From: Rhizobium sp. Root483D2
GTDB taxonomy: Bacteria > Pseudomonadota > Alphaproteobacteria > Rhizobiales > Rhizobiaceae
DNA: 64,000 nucleotides
Reading direction: 5' to 3'
Assembly: GCF_001426685.1 (NCBI RefSeq)
Contig: NZ_LMFB01000015.1
Span: 62,001-126,000, forward strand
The position numbers and the translations under genes were made by a program. Positions 42,989 through 51,839 of the stretch are shown here, piece by piece (the stretch's first letter is position 1; each line of letters starts with the position of its first letter). The notes below the pieces were generated by a model. It searched no databases. It was not told where the DNA came from and saw only the letters and a program-made list of their open reading frames with translations.

Positions 42989-44182
42989 TCACCCACGCTC
43001 CTTCGGATCGGCATGCACGGCGTGATGCGACAGCGCCAGAACGACGATGAACAGGATCGGCACGCAGGTAAAGATGATCGAGAAGCCGGTATGTTCCGCA
43101 ACGAAACCGATCAGCGACGGCGCAAACAGCATGCCGGAATAGCCCATGAACGTGGCGACCGACAGGCCGATACCCGGCGCCAGGCCCGGCATGTTGCCGG
43201 CGGCCGAAAAGGCGATGGGCACCATGTTGGAAATGCCGACACCGGCGAGCGCAAAGCCGAGGATGGCGAGCGGCGCATTGGGCGCCAAACCGGCCAGCAC
43301 GAGGCCAACCAGCGCCGTCAGCGTGCAGGCGCGCAGGGTTCTCACGCCCCCGAACCGGTCGCGGACATGGTCACCGGCAAAACGCATGATCGCCATCGTG
43401 GCCGAGAAGGCGGCAAAGCCGAAACCGGACATGGCAACGGAAGCGCCGAGTTCGTTGCGCAGGTAGAGCGCGCCCCAATCCAGCACCGTGCCTTCCGGCA
43501 CCATGGAGAACAAGGCGACCAGGCCGATCAGCCAGGGCAGCGGATTGGACGGCAGCCGCAATTTTTGCTTGGCCGTATCCGGATGCGGCTGGTCGGCAAG
43601 GATCATCGGCCAGGCAATCGTGAGCACCGAAAGGCAGACCAGCGTGACGAGGATGGCATGCGCATAGACGCCGAAATGCGCCATGATGAGGCCGCCGCTC
43701 GCAGCGCCGATCAGACCGCCAAGGCTCCAATAGGCATGGCAGGACGACATGATCGCCCGCCGCATCGATTTTTCGACCTCCACCGCGTTGGCATTCATCG
43801 CCACGTCCATCGCGCCGACGAAACCGCCAAGCAGGGTCATGCCGATCACCGCCGTCCAGACATTGGGAAGGAGCGTGAGCAATAGCAGCATCGGCGACAG
43901 CAGGATCGCCGTTACCTTCACCACCTTTTGCGACCCGAGCCTTGCGATAAACCCGCCAGCAATCGGCATCAGCACCAGCGACCCCAGACCGAAAGCAAGG
44001 ATCAGCAAGCCGAGCACGCTTTCGCTAATGCCGAGCCTGTCCTTGAATTCCGGGATTTTGGGCGCCCAGCTCCCGGTAACGAAGCCGTTCATCAGGAACA
44101 GCAGCGAAACGGCAAGCCGCGTTTTTGGCATATAGGGTTGCCGGACGGCGGCTTGCGGCGGGTTGATACGATGCTGGTCCAT
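42989..44182 (-). CDS. MFS transporter, YbjJ-like
   Basis: 397 residues with 12 hydrophobic segments. FVTGSWAPKIPEFKDRLGISESVLGLLIL near the N-terminus and AMDVAMNANAVEVEKSMRRAIMSSCHAYWSLGG in the helix 4-5 area (quoted as landmarks) are typical of the YbjJ subgroup of MFS carriers, whose substrates are unknown; some relatives handle sugars or fucose. It is third in an apparent operon after a DeoR-type regulator and a VOC-family protein, with a 30-base spacer, suggesting uptake or export of a small sugar-like compound. Confidence 0.9.
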   Translation of the reverse strand: MDQHRINPPQAAVRQPYMPKTRLAVSLLFLMNGFVTGSWAPKIPEFKDRLGISESVLGLLILAFGLGSLVLMPIAGGFIARLGSQKVVKVTAILLSPMLLLLTLLPNVWTAVIGMTLLGGFVGAMDVAMNANAVEVEKSMRRAIMSSCHAYWSLGGLIGAASGGLIMAHFGVYAHAILVTLVCLSVLTIAWPMILADQPHPDTAKQKLRLPSNPLPWLIGLVALFSMVPEGTVLDWGALYLRNELGASVAMSGFGFAAFSATMAIMRFAGDHVRDRFGGVRTLRACTLTALVGLVLAGLAPNAPLAILGFALAGVGISNMVPIAFSAAGNMPGLAPGIGLSVATFMGYSGMLFAPSLIGFVAEHTGFSIIFTCVPILFIVVLALSHHAVHADPKERG

Positions 44183-44212
44183 GGTCTTTTCCTGTAGAAC
44201 GTGGTGACGGCG

Positions 44213-44596
44213 TCAGGCCGTGATTTCGATGGGGTTGCCGTCGGGATCGCTCAGCACAGCCTCGTAGAAGCCGTCGCCGGTCATGCGCGCCGGCGATAAC
44301 AGGATGCCCGATGCCGCAGCCTTCGCCGCCAGTTCGTCGACGGCCTCGCGGCTGCCGAGAGACAGCGCCAAATGCGCATAGCCCTGGCGCTCGGCCTGCG
44401 CATTCTCTGCGCTGATCCAGGGGCCTTGCATGACCTCGACCGAGGGACCGTCCTTCAGATATAGAAACCGCGAGGAAAAGCCGGGACGCCGCGCGCTTTC
44501 GTATAGATCACCCACGGTGGCGCCAAAGATATCGGCCCAGAAACGGCAGAGACGATCGAGGTCTGTGGTCCAGAGTGCGACATGGGCAATCCTCAT
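44213..44596 (-). CDS. VOC superfamily (glyoxalase/dioxygenase-fold) protein
   Basis: 127 residues made of two beta-alpha-beta-beta-beta units. IAHVALWTTDLDRLCRFWADIFGA opens it (His near residue 4 a potential metal ligand), AHLALSLGSREAVDEL starts the second unit (His near residue 75) and the end reads FYEAVLSDPDGNPIEIT with the terminal Glu ligand. The three metal-ligand positions are intact, so it may be a lyase, isomerase or glyoxalase. The ATG overlaps the deoR-like stop by four bases (ATGA). Confidence 0.88.
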   Translation of the reverse strand: MRIAHVALWTTDLDRLCRFWADIFGATVGDLYESARRPGFSSRFLYLKDGPSVEVMQGPWISAENAQAERQGYAHLALSLGSREAVDELAAKAAASGILLSPARMTGDGFYEAVLSDPDGNPIEITA

Positions 44597-45375
44597 GATC
44601 TTGCTTCTCCTGCATAAACAACTGTAATGCCTTGGGTTTCGTAGAGTTCGGCTTTGTCTTTGGCGGCGTCATGCTCGACGATCAGCGTCTGGCATTCCTG
44701 CGCCGCAATGACCGAATGCGGCGCCGATGTGCTGAGCTTGTCATTGGTGACGGCCGCGATCACGGCAGCGCTGTTGCGGGCCACGAGCCGCTTGAATTCC
44801 GCATCCTCATATTCGAAAGCCGTCAATCCGGCCGCAAGATCAACGCCACAAACCCCAAGGATGCACAGATCCGGCCGCAGCACGGACACGTCGCGCTGCG
44901 CCTTGGCACCGACTGCGGCCCCAACCTGCCGGACGATCTTGCCGCCGATAAGAATGATATCGGCAGCGGGATTTTTCATCAGTTCGGCTGCAATCAGCGG
45001 CGTATTGGTCACCGCCGTCAGCTCCAGCCCGTTTGGAAGCGCCTGGGCGATCGCAAGATTGGTCGAGCTCGCATCGAAAAACACAGTCATGCCTGATGTG
45101 AGGAAGGGCACGGCGGCTGAAGCAAGCGCTGCTTTGCGCCCCAAAGCCTCGCCAACGCGCTGGACCAGCGTCGTGCCGCCCGGCGCGACCGGCAGCGCAC
45201 CGCCATAGACCCGCTCGCAAAGCCCGGCTGCCGCCAGTTCGCGCAGGTCCCTGCGGATCGTATCCTCAGAAACGTTGAACTCCTGCGCCAGATCAACCGC
45301 CAGCACGCGGCCGGACAACCGCAACCGGTCCTGAATGAGGCTCTGTCTCTGTCGCAAAAGCAGCTCTGTCTGCAT
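44593..45375 (-). CDS. DeoR/GlpR family transcriptional regulator
   Basis: 260 residues. The N-terminal helix-turn-helix (VLAVDLAQEFNVSEDTIRRDL then RELAAAGLCERVYGGA, about 24-60) is the DeoR signature, followed by a sugar-phosphate-binding DeoRC domain with FFDASSTNLAIAQALP and GGKIVRQVGAAVG. DeoR regulators usually repress sugar catabolism operons and sense a phosphorylated sugar. First gene of deoR-VOC-MFS. A block of tandem 10-base repeats lies directly upstream. Confidence 0.94.
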   Translation of the reverse strand: MQTELLLRQRQSLIQDRLRLSGRVLAVDLAQEFNVSEDTIRRDLRELAAAGLCERVYGGALPVAPGGTTLVQRVGEALGRKAALASAAVPFLTSGMTVFFDASSTNLAIAQALPNGLELTAVTNTPLIAAELMKNPAADIILIGGKIVRQVGAAVGAKAQRDVSVLRPDLCILGVCGVDLAAGLTAFEYEDAEFKRLVARNSAAVIAAVTNDKLSTSAPHSVIAAQECQTLIVEHDAAKDKAELYETQGITVVYAGEARS

Positions 45376-45390
45376 GAAAACTCAAACCAC

Positions 45391-45430
45391 GGATAAACGA
45401 GTGTAAATCGGCATAAACGTGCATAAACGT
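45391..45430. repeat. Four tandem 10-bp repeats upstream of the deoR-type gene (candidate operator)
   Basis: Consecutive decamers GGATAAACGA, GTGTAAATCG, GCATAAACGT and GCATAAACGT fill 45391-45430; the last two are identical and all keep a TAAA-CG-like core. A 10-base period places every copy on the same face of the helix. Position 16-55 bases upstream of the regulator start suggests autoregulation. DeoR-type proteins often bind repeated short half-sites. Confidence 0.6.
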
Positions 45431-45680
45431 AGAGTGCCGGAATTTCAATCGATTTATTGAGGTTTTTAGATGAGCCTCTGAAAGCCCTGCCGCAAAAATC
45501 AGCTCCCAGCCTTGATTTTAAGCGCACGGCGCCAATTTTGCGTGGAAACCTTGTGAATATGAGAAAAACCTTTCGCTCCTGCAGGGAACAATGAAGTTTT
45601 GTGCGCTGTCATGGATCAAGCGGCATGCGATTGTCCCCCCACACCGGCAGACGAGCCGGACCAAAAGATGGAAAAATAAA
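45431..45680. other. Divergent spacer between deoR-type and amino-acid binding-protein genes
   Basis: Apart from the tandem repeats, this 250-base stretch is AT-rich and holds the presumed promoter of the ABC operon. No open frame with family features, no hairpin of note. Confidence 0.45.
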
Positions 45681-46454
45681 ATGAAATGGGTTCCCACACT
45701 TCTCGCCGCTGCCGCCTTTGCCCAGCTGGCTTCCGGCTCTGCTTTTGCCGGTGAAAACCTGGAAGCCGTCAAATCGGCCGGCGCGCTGAAGATCGGCACG
45801 GAAGGCACCTATGCCCCGTTCACCTATCACGACGAAAGCGGCAAGCTCGTCGGCTTTGACGTCGAAATCGGCGAGGCCGTTGCTCAGAAGCTTGGCGTGA
45901 AGGCCGAGTTCCTCGAAGGCAAATGGGATGGCCTGATCGCCGGTCTCGATGCCAACCGCTACGACGCCGTCATCAACCAGGTCGGCATTACAGAAGAGCG
46001 CAAGAAGAAGTATGACTTCTCCGAGCCCTACATCGCTTCGAAGGCCGTTTTGATCGTCAAGTCCGACAATGCCGAGATCAAGGATTTCCCGGATCTGAAG
46101 GGCAAGAATTCCGCCCAGTCGCTCACCAGCAATTTCGGCAAGCTGGCGCAGGCGTCCGGCGCTGAACTGATCGGCACCGACGGCTTCGACCAGTCGATCC
46201 AGCTGGTCCTGACCGGCCGCGCCGATGCCACCATCAATGACAGCCTGTCCTTCCTCGACTTCAAAAAGAAGAAGCCGGACGCACCGGTCAAGATCGCCGC
46301 CGAACAGGCCAATGCCGACTATTCCGGCATCATCGTGCGCAAGGGCGAGCCGGAACTTCTCGACGCCATCAACAAGGCGCTGACCGAGATCAAGGCCGAC
46401 GGCACCTATGAGACCATCTCGCAGAAATATTTCGGCGCCGACGTTTCGAAGTAA
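45681..46454 (+). CDS. Polar amino-acid (possibly cystine) ABC transporter substrate-binding protein
   Basis: 257 residues from ATG 45681 with a Sec signal peptide (cut after AFA near residue 23). Family 3 solute-binding domain: LKIGTEGTYAPFTYHDESGKLVGFDVEIG, GKWDGLIAGLDANRYDAVINQVGIT and the C-terminal LTEIKADGTYETISQKYFG (landmarks). The FxxGKWDGLIAGLDANRYD pattern resembles FliY/TcyJ cystine-binding proteins. Upstream in-frame codons to 45591 are non-family. Followed after a RIME-bearing spacer by the permease and ATPase genes. Confidence 0.9.
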   Translation: MKWVPTLLAAAAFAQLASGSAFAGENLEAVKSAGALKIGTEGTYAPFTYHDESGKLVGFDVEIGEAVAQKLGVKAEFLEGKWDGLIAGLDANRYDAVINQVGITEERKKKYDFSEPYIASKAVLIVKSDNAEIKDFPDLKGKNSAQSLTSNFGKLAQASGAELIGTDGFDQSIQLVLTGRADATINDSLSFLDFKKKKPDAPVKIAAEQANADYSGIIVRKGEPELLDAINKALTEIKADGTYETISQKYFGADVSK

Positions 46455-46773
46455 TTACAGGTAACAGGCAAAGTCCCCTCCCCGAAAAAGAGGGGACACG
46501 CACAGGACCAACCGCGTCCTCCCTCTTCTCCCCAGCGGGGAGAAGGTGGCGCACCGCGCCGGATGAGGGGGCCACACGCCCCATATGTCCGGCCCCAGCT
46601 TGACCAAAGCCCCCTCGAAGCCGCCCGGCACATCTCTTGAGGCGGGCAAAACGCGGACATCATTCCCATCCTCCCACAGGTCATAGACGACGGCCCTGCC
46701 CTTATGCGAGGGGTATCTCTGTCTGAAAGGACGTGTATTCTGCTCACGTCATAAAGCCCACGAAAGAATAGCC
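46455..46773. other. Spacer between binding-protein and permease genes
   Basis: A 319-base gap inside the ABC gene set, largely filled by a RIME-type element (46520-46622). The rest, 46623-46773, shows no gene. The insertion probably lowers read-through to the membrane components. Confidence 0.5.
46520..46622. repeat. RIME-type palindromic element (copy B, degenerate right side)
   Basis: It starts with the same 14 bases as copy A (TCCCTCTTCTCCCC, 46520-46533), continues through GGGGAGAAGGTGGC and GGATGAGGGGGCC, and ends in a degenerate AAAGCCCCCTC block. The right terminal inverted repeat seen in copy A is not intact. Confidence 0.8.
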
Positions 46774-47454
46774 GTGCCCCCTTGGCTTCAACTCATGCTC
46801 GATTCGCTCTGGCCGCTCATCCGCGCCGGGCTGATCTTCACAATCCCGCTGACGCTGCTTTCTTTCACGCTCGGCCTGGCGCTGGGGCTTTTGACCGCCG
46901 TCACACGGCTGTTCGCACCAAAGCCGCTGGTCGCCATCGCGCGGTTCTACGTCTGGGTGATTCGCGGCACGCCCTTGCTGGTCCAGCTTTTCGTCATCTT
47001 CTACGGCCTGCCGAGCCTCGGTATCCTGCTCGACGCCTTCCCGGCCGCCCTCATCGGCTTCACGCTCAATATCGGCGCCTATACTTCCGAGATCATCCGG
47101 GCCGTCATCTCCTCGGTGCCGCGCGGCCAGTGGGAGGCCGCCTATTCGATCGGCATGAGCTGGAGCCAGGCCATGCGCCGCACCATCCTGCCGCAGGCAG
47201 CACGTGTCGCCGTACCGCCCTTGTCGAACACGTTCATCTCGCTGGTGAAAGACACGTCGCTTGCCGCCGCCATCACCGTGCCGGAGCTTTTTCAGACGGC
47301 ACAACGCATCGTCGCCACCACCTATGAGCCGCTGATCCTCTATATCGAGGCGGCATTGCTCTACCTTGCGCTGAGCTCTGTTCTCTCCTCGCTACAGGTG
47401 CGGCTGGAAAAACGCTTCGCCCGCTATGGCGGCTTCCTGGAGGCGCGCACATGA
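46774..47454 (+). CDS. Amino-acid ABC transporter permease (HisMQ type)
   Basis: 226 residues from GTG 46774. Five hydrophobic segments; RGTPLLVQLFVIFYGLP near 64-80 and the EAA loop EAAYSIGMSWSQAMRRTILPQAARVAVPPLSNTFI (landmark, about 125-160) are the HEQRo permease signature. LVKDTSLAAAITVPELF follows. It overlaps the ATPase gene by four bases (ATGA). Confidence 0.92.
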   Translation: MPPWLQLMLDSLWPLIRAGLIFTIPLTLLSFTLGLALGLLTAVTRLFAPKPLVAIARFYVWVIRGTPLLVQLFVIFYGLPSLGILLDAFPAALIGFTLNIGAYTSEIIRAVISSVPRGQWEAAYSIGMSWSQAMRRTILPQAARVAVPPLSNTFISLVKDTSLAAAITVPELFQTAQRIVATTYEPLILYIEAALLYLALSSVLSSLQVRLEKRFARYGGFLEART

Positions 47455-48212
47455 TCGAGCTTACCCATATCGAAAAACGTTTCGGCGACAATGTCGTCCT
47501 GAAGGATATCAGCGTGCGGATCGCCGAAGGCACGGTGACGGCGCTCGTCGGTCCATCCGGCGGCGGCAAGAGCACGCTTTTGCGCTGCGTCAACCTGCTG
47601 GAGATTCCGACATCGGGCACGATCAAGCTCGGCGAAGAACAGATCACGTTTGAGCCCGGCAGGAAGACCGGCTGGGACGCCATCCAGCGCCTGCGCCGCC
47701 AGACCGGCATGGTCTTCCAGAATTTCCAGCTCTTCCCGCACCAGACAGCCATCGAAAACGTCATGGAGGGGCTGGTCACGGTCCTGAAATGGCCAAAGGA
47801 AAAGGCAAAAGCGCGGGCTCAGGAACTGCTCGAAAAGGTCGGCATGTCACACAAGGCCGACGCCTGGCCGGCAACCCTGTCCGGCGGCCAGCAGCAACGC
47901 GTGGCGATTGCCCGTGCCCTTGCCCCGTCGCCCCGCGTCCTGCTCTGCGACGAACCGACCTCGGCGCTCGATCCCGAACTTGCCGAAGAAGTCGTCGAGG
48001 TCCTCAACCGTCTTGCCGCCGAAGGCACGACCATGATCATGGCCACCCACGACCTGCGCCTCGCCTCCAAAGTCGCCGACCAGGTCCTCTTCCTCGACGG
48101 CGGCCTGATCGTCGAAAGCGGCGCGCCCAGGAATATTTTCCAAACCCCGGAACGCGAGCGCACGAAAAAGTTCATCTCCTCGCTGAGCGCGAGCCATAGC
48201 TACGATATCTAG
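47451..48212 (+). CDS. Amino-acid ABC transporter ATP-binding protein
   Basis: 253 residues. Walker A GPSGGGKST near 33-41, the Q-loop in MVFQNFQLFPH, the signature LSGGQQQR near 144 and Walker B VLLCDEPTSALDP. The GlnQ/HisP type, with an extra loop (PGRKTGWDAIQRLRRQ) before the Q-loop that is seen in YecC/TcyN-like cystine ATPases. Third gene of the importer. A bidirectional terminator separates it from pyc. Confidence 0.93.
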   Translation: MIELTHIEKRFGDNVVLKDISVRIAEGTVTALVGPSGGGKSTLLRCVNLLEIPTSGTIKLGEEQITFEPGRKTGWDAIQRLRRQTGMVFQNFQLFPHQTAIENVMEGLVTVLKWPKEKAKARAQELLEKVGMSHKADAWPATLSGGQQQRVAIARALAPSPRVLLCDEPTSALDPELAEEVVEVLNRLAAEGTTMIMATHDLRLASKVADQVLFLDGGLIVESGAPRNIFQTPERERTKKFISSLSASHSYDI

Positions 48213-48215
48213 GAA

Positions 48216-48252
48216 AATGAAAATGGCCGGGTTTTGCCCGGCCATTTTCATT
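48216..48252. terminator. Bidirectional terminator between the ABC operon and pyc
   Basis: A perfect 16-bp stem (48216-48231 with 48237-48252) with loop TTTTG. A-rich on the left and T-rich on the right, so it can terminate both the plus-strand ABC operon and the minus-strand pyc gene. Confidence 0.93.
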
Positions 48253-48266
48253 CAAAGAACAGGCCC

Positions 48267-51200
48267 TCAAACCCCATAAACGATCAGCAGGTCCTTGGTG
48301 TCGATCTGGTCGCCGGTCTTGACCAGGACTTCGGCGATGGTGCCGTCTTTTTCCGCGTGCAGGGCCGTTTCCATCTTCATCGCTTCGATGGAGAGCAGCA
48401 CGTCACCGGATTTGACCGTCTGGCCGGCGGATACCGAGACTGTCGAGATGACGCCGGGCATCGGGGCGCCGAGATGGGCTGCGTTGCCGAGATCCGCTTT
48501 GCGGCGGGCGGTGCTGGAGGCTGCGCGGTTGCGGTCGGGAACCTTGATCAGGCGCGGCTGGCCGTTGATCTCGAAGAACACTTTGACCATCGCCTGCTCG
48601 TCGGGCTCGCTCATCGCCTGATGCTGGACAACCAGCGAGACGCCTTTTTCAAGCTCCGGCAGCAGTTCTTCGCCGGCGGTCAGGCCGTAGAAATAGGCTG
48701 GTGTCGGCAACACGCTGACCGGGCCGTAGGTGTCGGCGGCCAGTGCATAGTCGGTGAAGACTTTCGGGTACATCAGGTAGGAGGCAAACTCGTAATCGCT
48801 GACCGCACGCTCCAGCTTTTCCTCGATCACCTTGCGCTCGGCATCAAGATCGGCATCGGCAAGCAGCGAGCCTGGACGTTCCGTATAGGCTTTCTCACCC
48901 TTCAGCGCCTTGTCCTGAATGTCCTTCGGCCATCCGCCCGGAGGCTGGCCGAGATCGCCCTTCAGCATGGAGATGACCGAGTCCGGGAAGGACACATCCT
49001 TGGCCGGGTTTTTCACGTCGGTCACCGTCAGGTCCTGGCTGACCATCATCAGCGCCATGTCGCCGACCACCTTGGAGGATGGCGTCACCTTGACGATATC
49101 GCCAAACATCTGGTTGGCATCGGCATAGGCCTGCGCCACCTGGTGCCAGCGGGTTTCAAGACCGAGTGAACGGGCCTGTTCCTTAAGGTTGGTGAACTGG
49201 CCGCCCGGCATTTCATGCAGGTAGACTTCCGACGCCGGACCCTTGAGGTCGCTCTCGAAGGCGGCATACTGATTGCGCACGGCCTCCCAATAGAACGAGA
49301 TGCGGCGGATCCATTCGGGATCGAGGCCGGGATCGCGCTCTGAGCCGCGCAAGGCCTCGACGATCGAACCGAGGCACGGCTGCGACGTATTGCCGGAAAA
49401 GGCATCCATGGCCGCATCGACCACATCGACACCGGCATCCACCGCCGCCAGAACGGTCGCAGCCGAGATGCCCGACGTATCATGCGTGTGGAAATGGATC
49501 GGCAGATCAGTTGCTTCGCGCAGCGCCTTGAACAGCACCGTGGCTGCGGCCGGCTTCAACAGACCTGCCATGTCCTTCAGCGCGATCATATGCGCGCCGG
49601 CCCGCTCGAGTTCGGCGGCAAGCGCCGTGTAATATTTCAGATCGTATTTCGGCCGGGCGGAATTGAGGATGTCGCCGGTATAGCAGATTGCCGCCTCGCA
49701 GATCTTGTTCTCTTCGGCCACCGCGTCCATCGAGACGCGCATGTTGTCGACCCAGTTCAGGCAGTCGAACACGCGGAAAACGTCGATGCCGCCCTTGGCC
49801 GCCTGGCGGACGAAATATTTGACGACATTGTCGGGATAGTTCTTGTAGCCGACGCCATTGGCGCCGCGCAGCAACATCTGCAGAAGCAGGTTCGGCGCGT
49901 CTTCCCGTACCTTGGCGAGACGCTCCCAAGGGTCTTCCGTCAGGAAGCGCATGGACACGTCGAATGTCGCGCCGCCCCAGCATTCCAGCGAAAACAGGTT
50001 TGGCAGGGCGCGGGCATAGGTGCCGGCGATGCGGGCGATATCGTAGGTGCGCACGCGGGTGGCAAGCAGCGACTGGTGGCCGTCGCGCATGGTCGTGTCG
50101 GTCAAAAGCACGCGCTTTTCATTGCGCACCCATTCGGCGAATTTCTTCGGTCCAAGCGCATCGAGCTTCTGCTTGGTGCCATCAGCAATCTCGCCCTGGA
50201 GCCGCGGAATGACCGGCTTTGCAGCATCGGCGCTCGGCTTCGGCCGGCCCTTGGCTTCCGGATGTCCGTTGACGGTGACGTCGGCGAGATAGGTGAGCAG
50301 CTTGGTGGCGCGGTCCTGGCGCTTGACCTGCTGGAACAGTTCCGGTGTCGTGTCGATGAACCGGGTCGTATAGGTATTATCCTTGAACTTCGGATGCGTG
50401 ATGATCGCTTCGAGGAAGGTCAGGTTGGTGGCGACGCCGCGGATACGGAATTCGCGCAGCGCGCGGTCCATGCGGGCGATCGTTTCCTGCGGGCTTGGCG
50501 ACCAGGCCGTGACCTTCACCAGCAGCGGATCGTAATAGCGGGTGATGACGGCGCCCGGATAGGCCGTGCCGCCATCGAGGCGGATGCCGAAACCCGAGGC
50601 CGAACGGTAGCCGGTGATGCGGCCATAGTCGGGGATGAAGTTCTGTTCCGGATCTTCCGTGGTGATGCGGCACTGCAGCGCGTGGCCGTTGAGGCGGATA
50701 TCCTCTTGCTTCGGAACGCCAGATTCCGGCGTGCCGATGGCAAAGCCCTCAAGGATATGGATCTGCGCCTTGACGATATCGATGCCGGTGACGACCTCGG
50801 TGACGGTGTGCTCGACCTGGATGCGCGGATTGACTTCGATGAAGTAGAATTTGCCCGTATCCATATCCATCAGATATTCGACGGTGCCGGCGCCGACATA
50901 GTTGGTCGCCTTGGCGATGCTGGTCGAATAGCTGGCAAGCTCCTGGCGTTGCTCTTCGGTAAGGTACGGTGCCGGCGCGCGCTCGACGACCTTCTGGTTG
51001 CGGCGCTGGACTGAACAGTCGCGCTCGAACAGGTGTACGACATTGCCATGGGTATCGCCGAGAACCTGGCTTTCGACGTGGCGGGCACGCTCGACCAGTT
51101 TTTCGAGGTAAACCTCGTCCTTGCCGAAGGCGGCCATCGCCTCGCGCTTGGCTTCCGTCACCTCGCGCGCCAGATCCTTCGGATCGCGGATCGCCCGCAT

Positions 51201-51725
51201 GCCGCGGCCGCCGCCGCCCCATGAGGCTTTGAGCATGACGGGATAGCCGATCTCCTCGGCCATCTTGGCGACTTCGGCCGCATCATCCGGCAAGGGCTCC
51301 GTTGCCGGAACGACCGGTACGCCGATTTCGATGGCGAGATTGCGGGCGGCCACCTTATTGCCGAGACGGCGCATCGTGTCGCCGGTCGGGCCGATGAAGA
51401 TGATGCCGGCCGCCTTGCAGGCATCGACGAATTCCGGGCTTTCGGACAAAAGCCCGTAACCCGGATGAATGGCGTCGGCGCCTGACAATTTGGCGACCCG
51501 GATGATTTCCTCGATCGACAGGTAGCTTTCGATCGGCCCGAGATCGCGGGCCAGATGCGGCCCGCGTCCAACCTGATAGCTCTCGTCCGCCTTGAACCGA
51601 TGGAGCGCCAGCTTGTCCTCCTCCGCCCATATCGCAACCGTTTTTATTCCCAGTTCGTTTGCAGCGCGAAAGACGCGAATGGCAATTTCAGAACGGTTGG
51701 CGACAAGGATTTTCGAGATGGGCAA
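48267..51725 (-). CDS. pyc: Pyruvate carboxylase
   Basis: 1152 residues. The family start (PISKILVANRSEIAIR) corresponds to a TTG at 51725 with GAGGAG six bases upstream; the open frame to 51764 is not conserved. Domains: biotin carboxylase with ATP-grasp (about 1-460, GGGGRGMRA loop near 170), carboxyltransferase (about 530-830; DTTMRDGHQSLLATR start, metal-binding HTHDT), allosteric/tetramerisation linker, and C-terminal biotin carrier with AMKM, biotinyl lysine K1117. It carboxylates pyruvate to oxaloacetate for anaplerosis and is activated by acetyl-CoA in R. etli. Closely resembles the characterised R. etli enzyme. Confidence 0.97.
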   Translation of the reverse strand: MPISKILVANRSEIAIRVFRAANELGIKTVAIWAEEDKLALHRFKADESYQVGRGPHLARDLGPIESYLSIEEIIRVAKLSGADAIHPGYGLLSESPEFVDACKAAGIIFIGPTGDTMRRLGNKVAARNLAIEIGVPVVPATEPLPDDAAEVAKMAEEIGYPVMLKASWGGGGRGMRAIRDPKDLAREVTEAKREAMAAFGKDEVYLEKLVERARHVESQVLGDTHGNVVHLFERDCSVQRRNQKVVERAPAPYLTEEQRQELASYSTSIAKATNYVGAGTVEYLMDMDTGKFYFIEVNPRIQVEHTVTEVVTGIDIVKAQIHILEGFAIGTPESGVPKQEDIRLNGHALQCRITTEDPEQNFIPDYGRITGYRSASGFGIRLDGGTAYPGAVITRYYDPLLVKVTAWSPSPQETIARMDRALREFRIRGVATNLTFLEAIITHPKFKDNTYTTRFIDTTPELFQQVKRQDRATKLLTYLADVTVNGHPEAKGRPKPSADAAKPVIPRLQGEIADGTKQKLDALGPKKFAEWVRNEKRVLLTDTTMRDGHQSLLATRVRTYDIARIAGTYARALPNLFSLECWGGATFDVSMRFLTEDPWERLAKVREDAPNLLLQMLLRGANGVGYKNYPDNVVKYFVRQAAKGGIDVFRVFDCLNWVDNMRVSMDAVAEENKICEAAICYTGDILNSARPKYDLKYYTALAAELERAGAHMIALKDMAGLLKPAAATVLFKALREATDLPIHFHTHDTSGISAATVLAAVDAGVDVVDAAMDAFSGNTSQPCLGSIVEALRGSERDPGLDPEWIRRISFYWEAVRNQYAAFESDLKGPASEVYLHEMPGGQFTNLKEQARSLGLETRWHQVAQAYADANQMFGDIVKVTPSSKVVGDMALMMVSQDLTVTDVKNPAKDVSFPDSVISMLKGDLGQPPGGWPKDIQDKALKGEKAYTERPGSLLADADLDAERKVIEEKLERAVSDYEFASYLMYPKVFTDYALAADTYGPVSVLPTPAYFYGLTAGEELLPELEKGVSLVVQHQAMSEPDEQAMVKVFFEINGQPRLIKVPDRNRAASSTARRKADLGNAAHLGAPMPGVISTVSVSAGQTVKSGDVLLSIEAMKMETALHAEKDGTIAEVLVKTGDQIDTKDLLIVYGV

Positions 51726-51839
51726 GTCGGACTCCTCAAGACTTGAAACACGGTAATGCTGCACCGCGAAAAGAATTATTAGCGTTTCGTGAGGTGAAGT
51801 TCAATTTCAGATTGGCGGTGCAGACCGATTCATTTTCGG

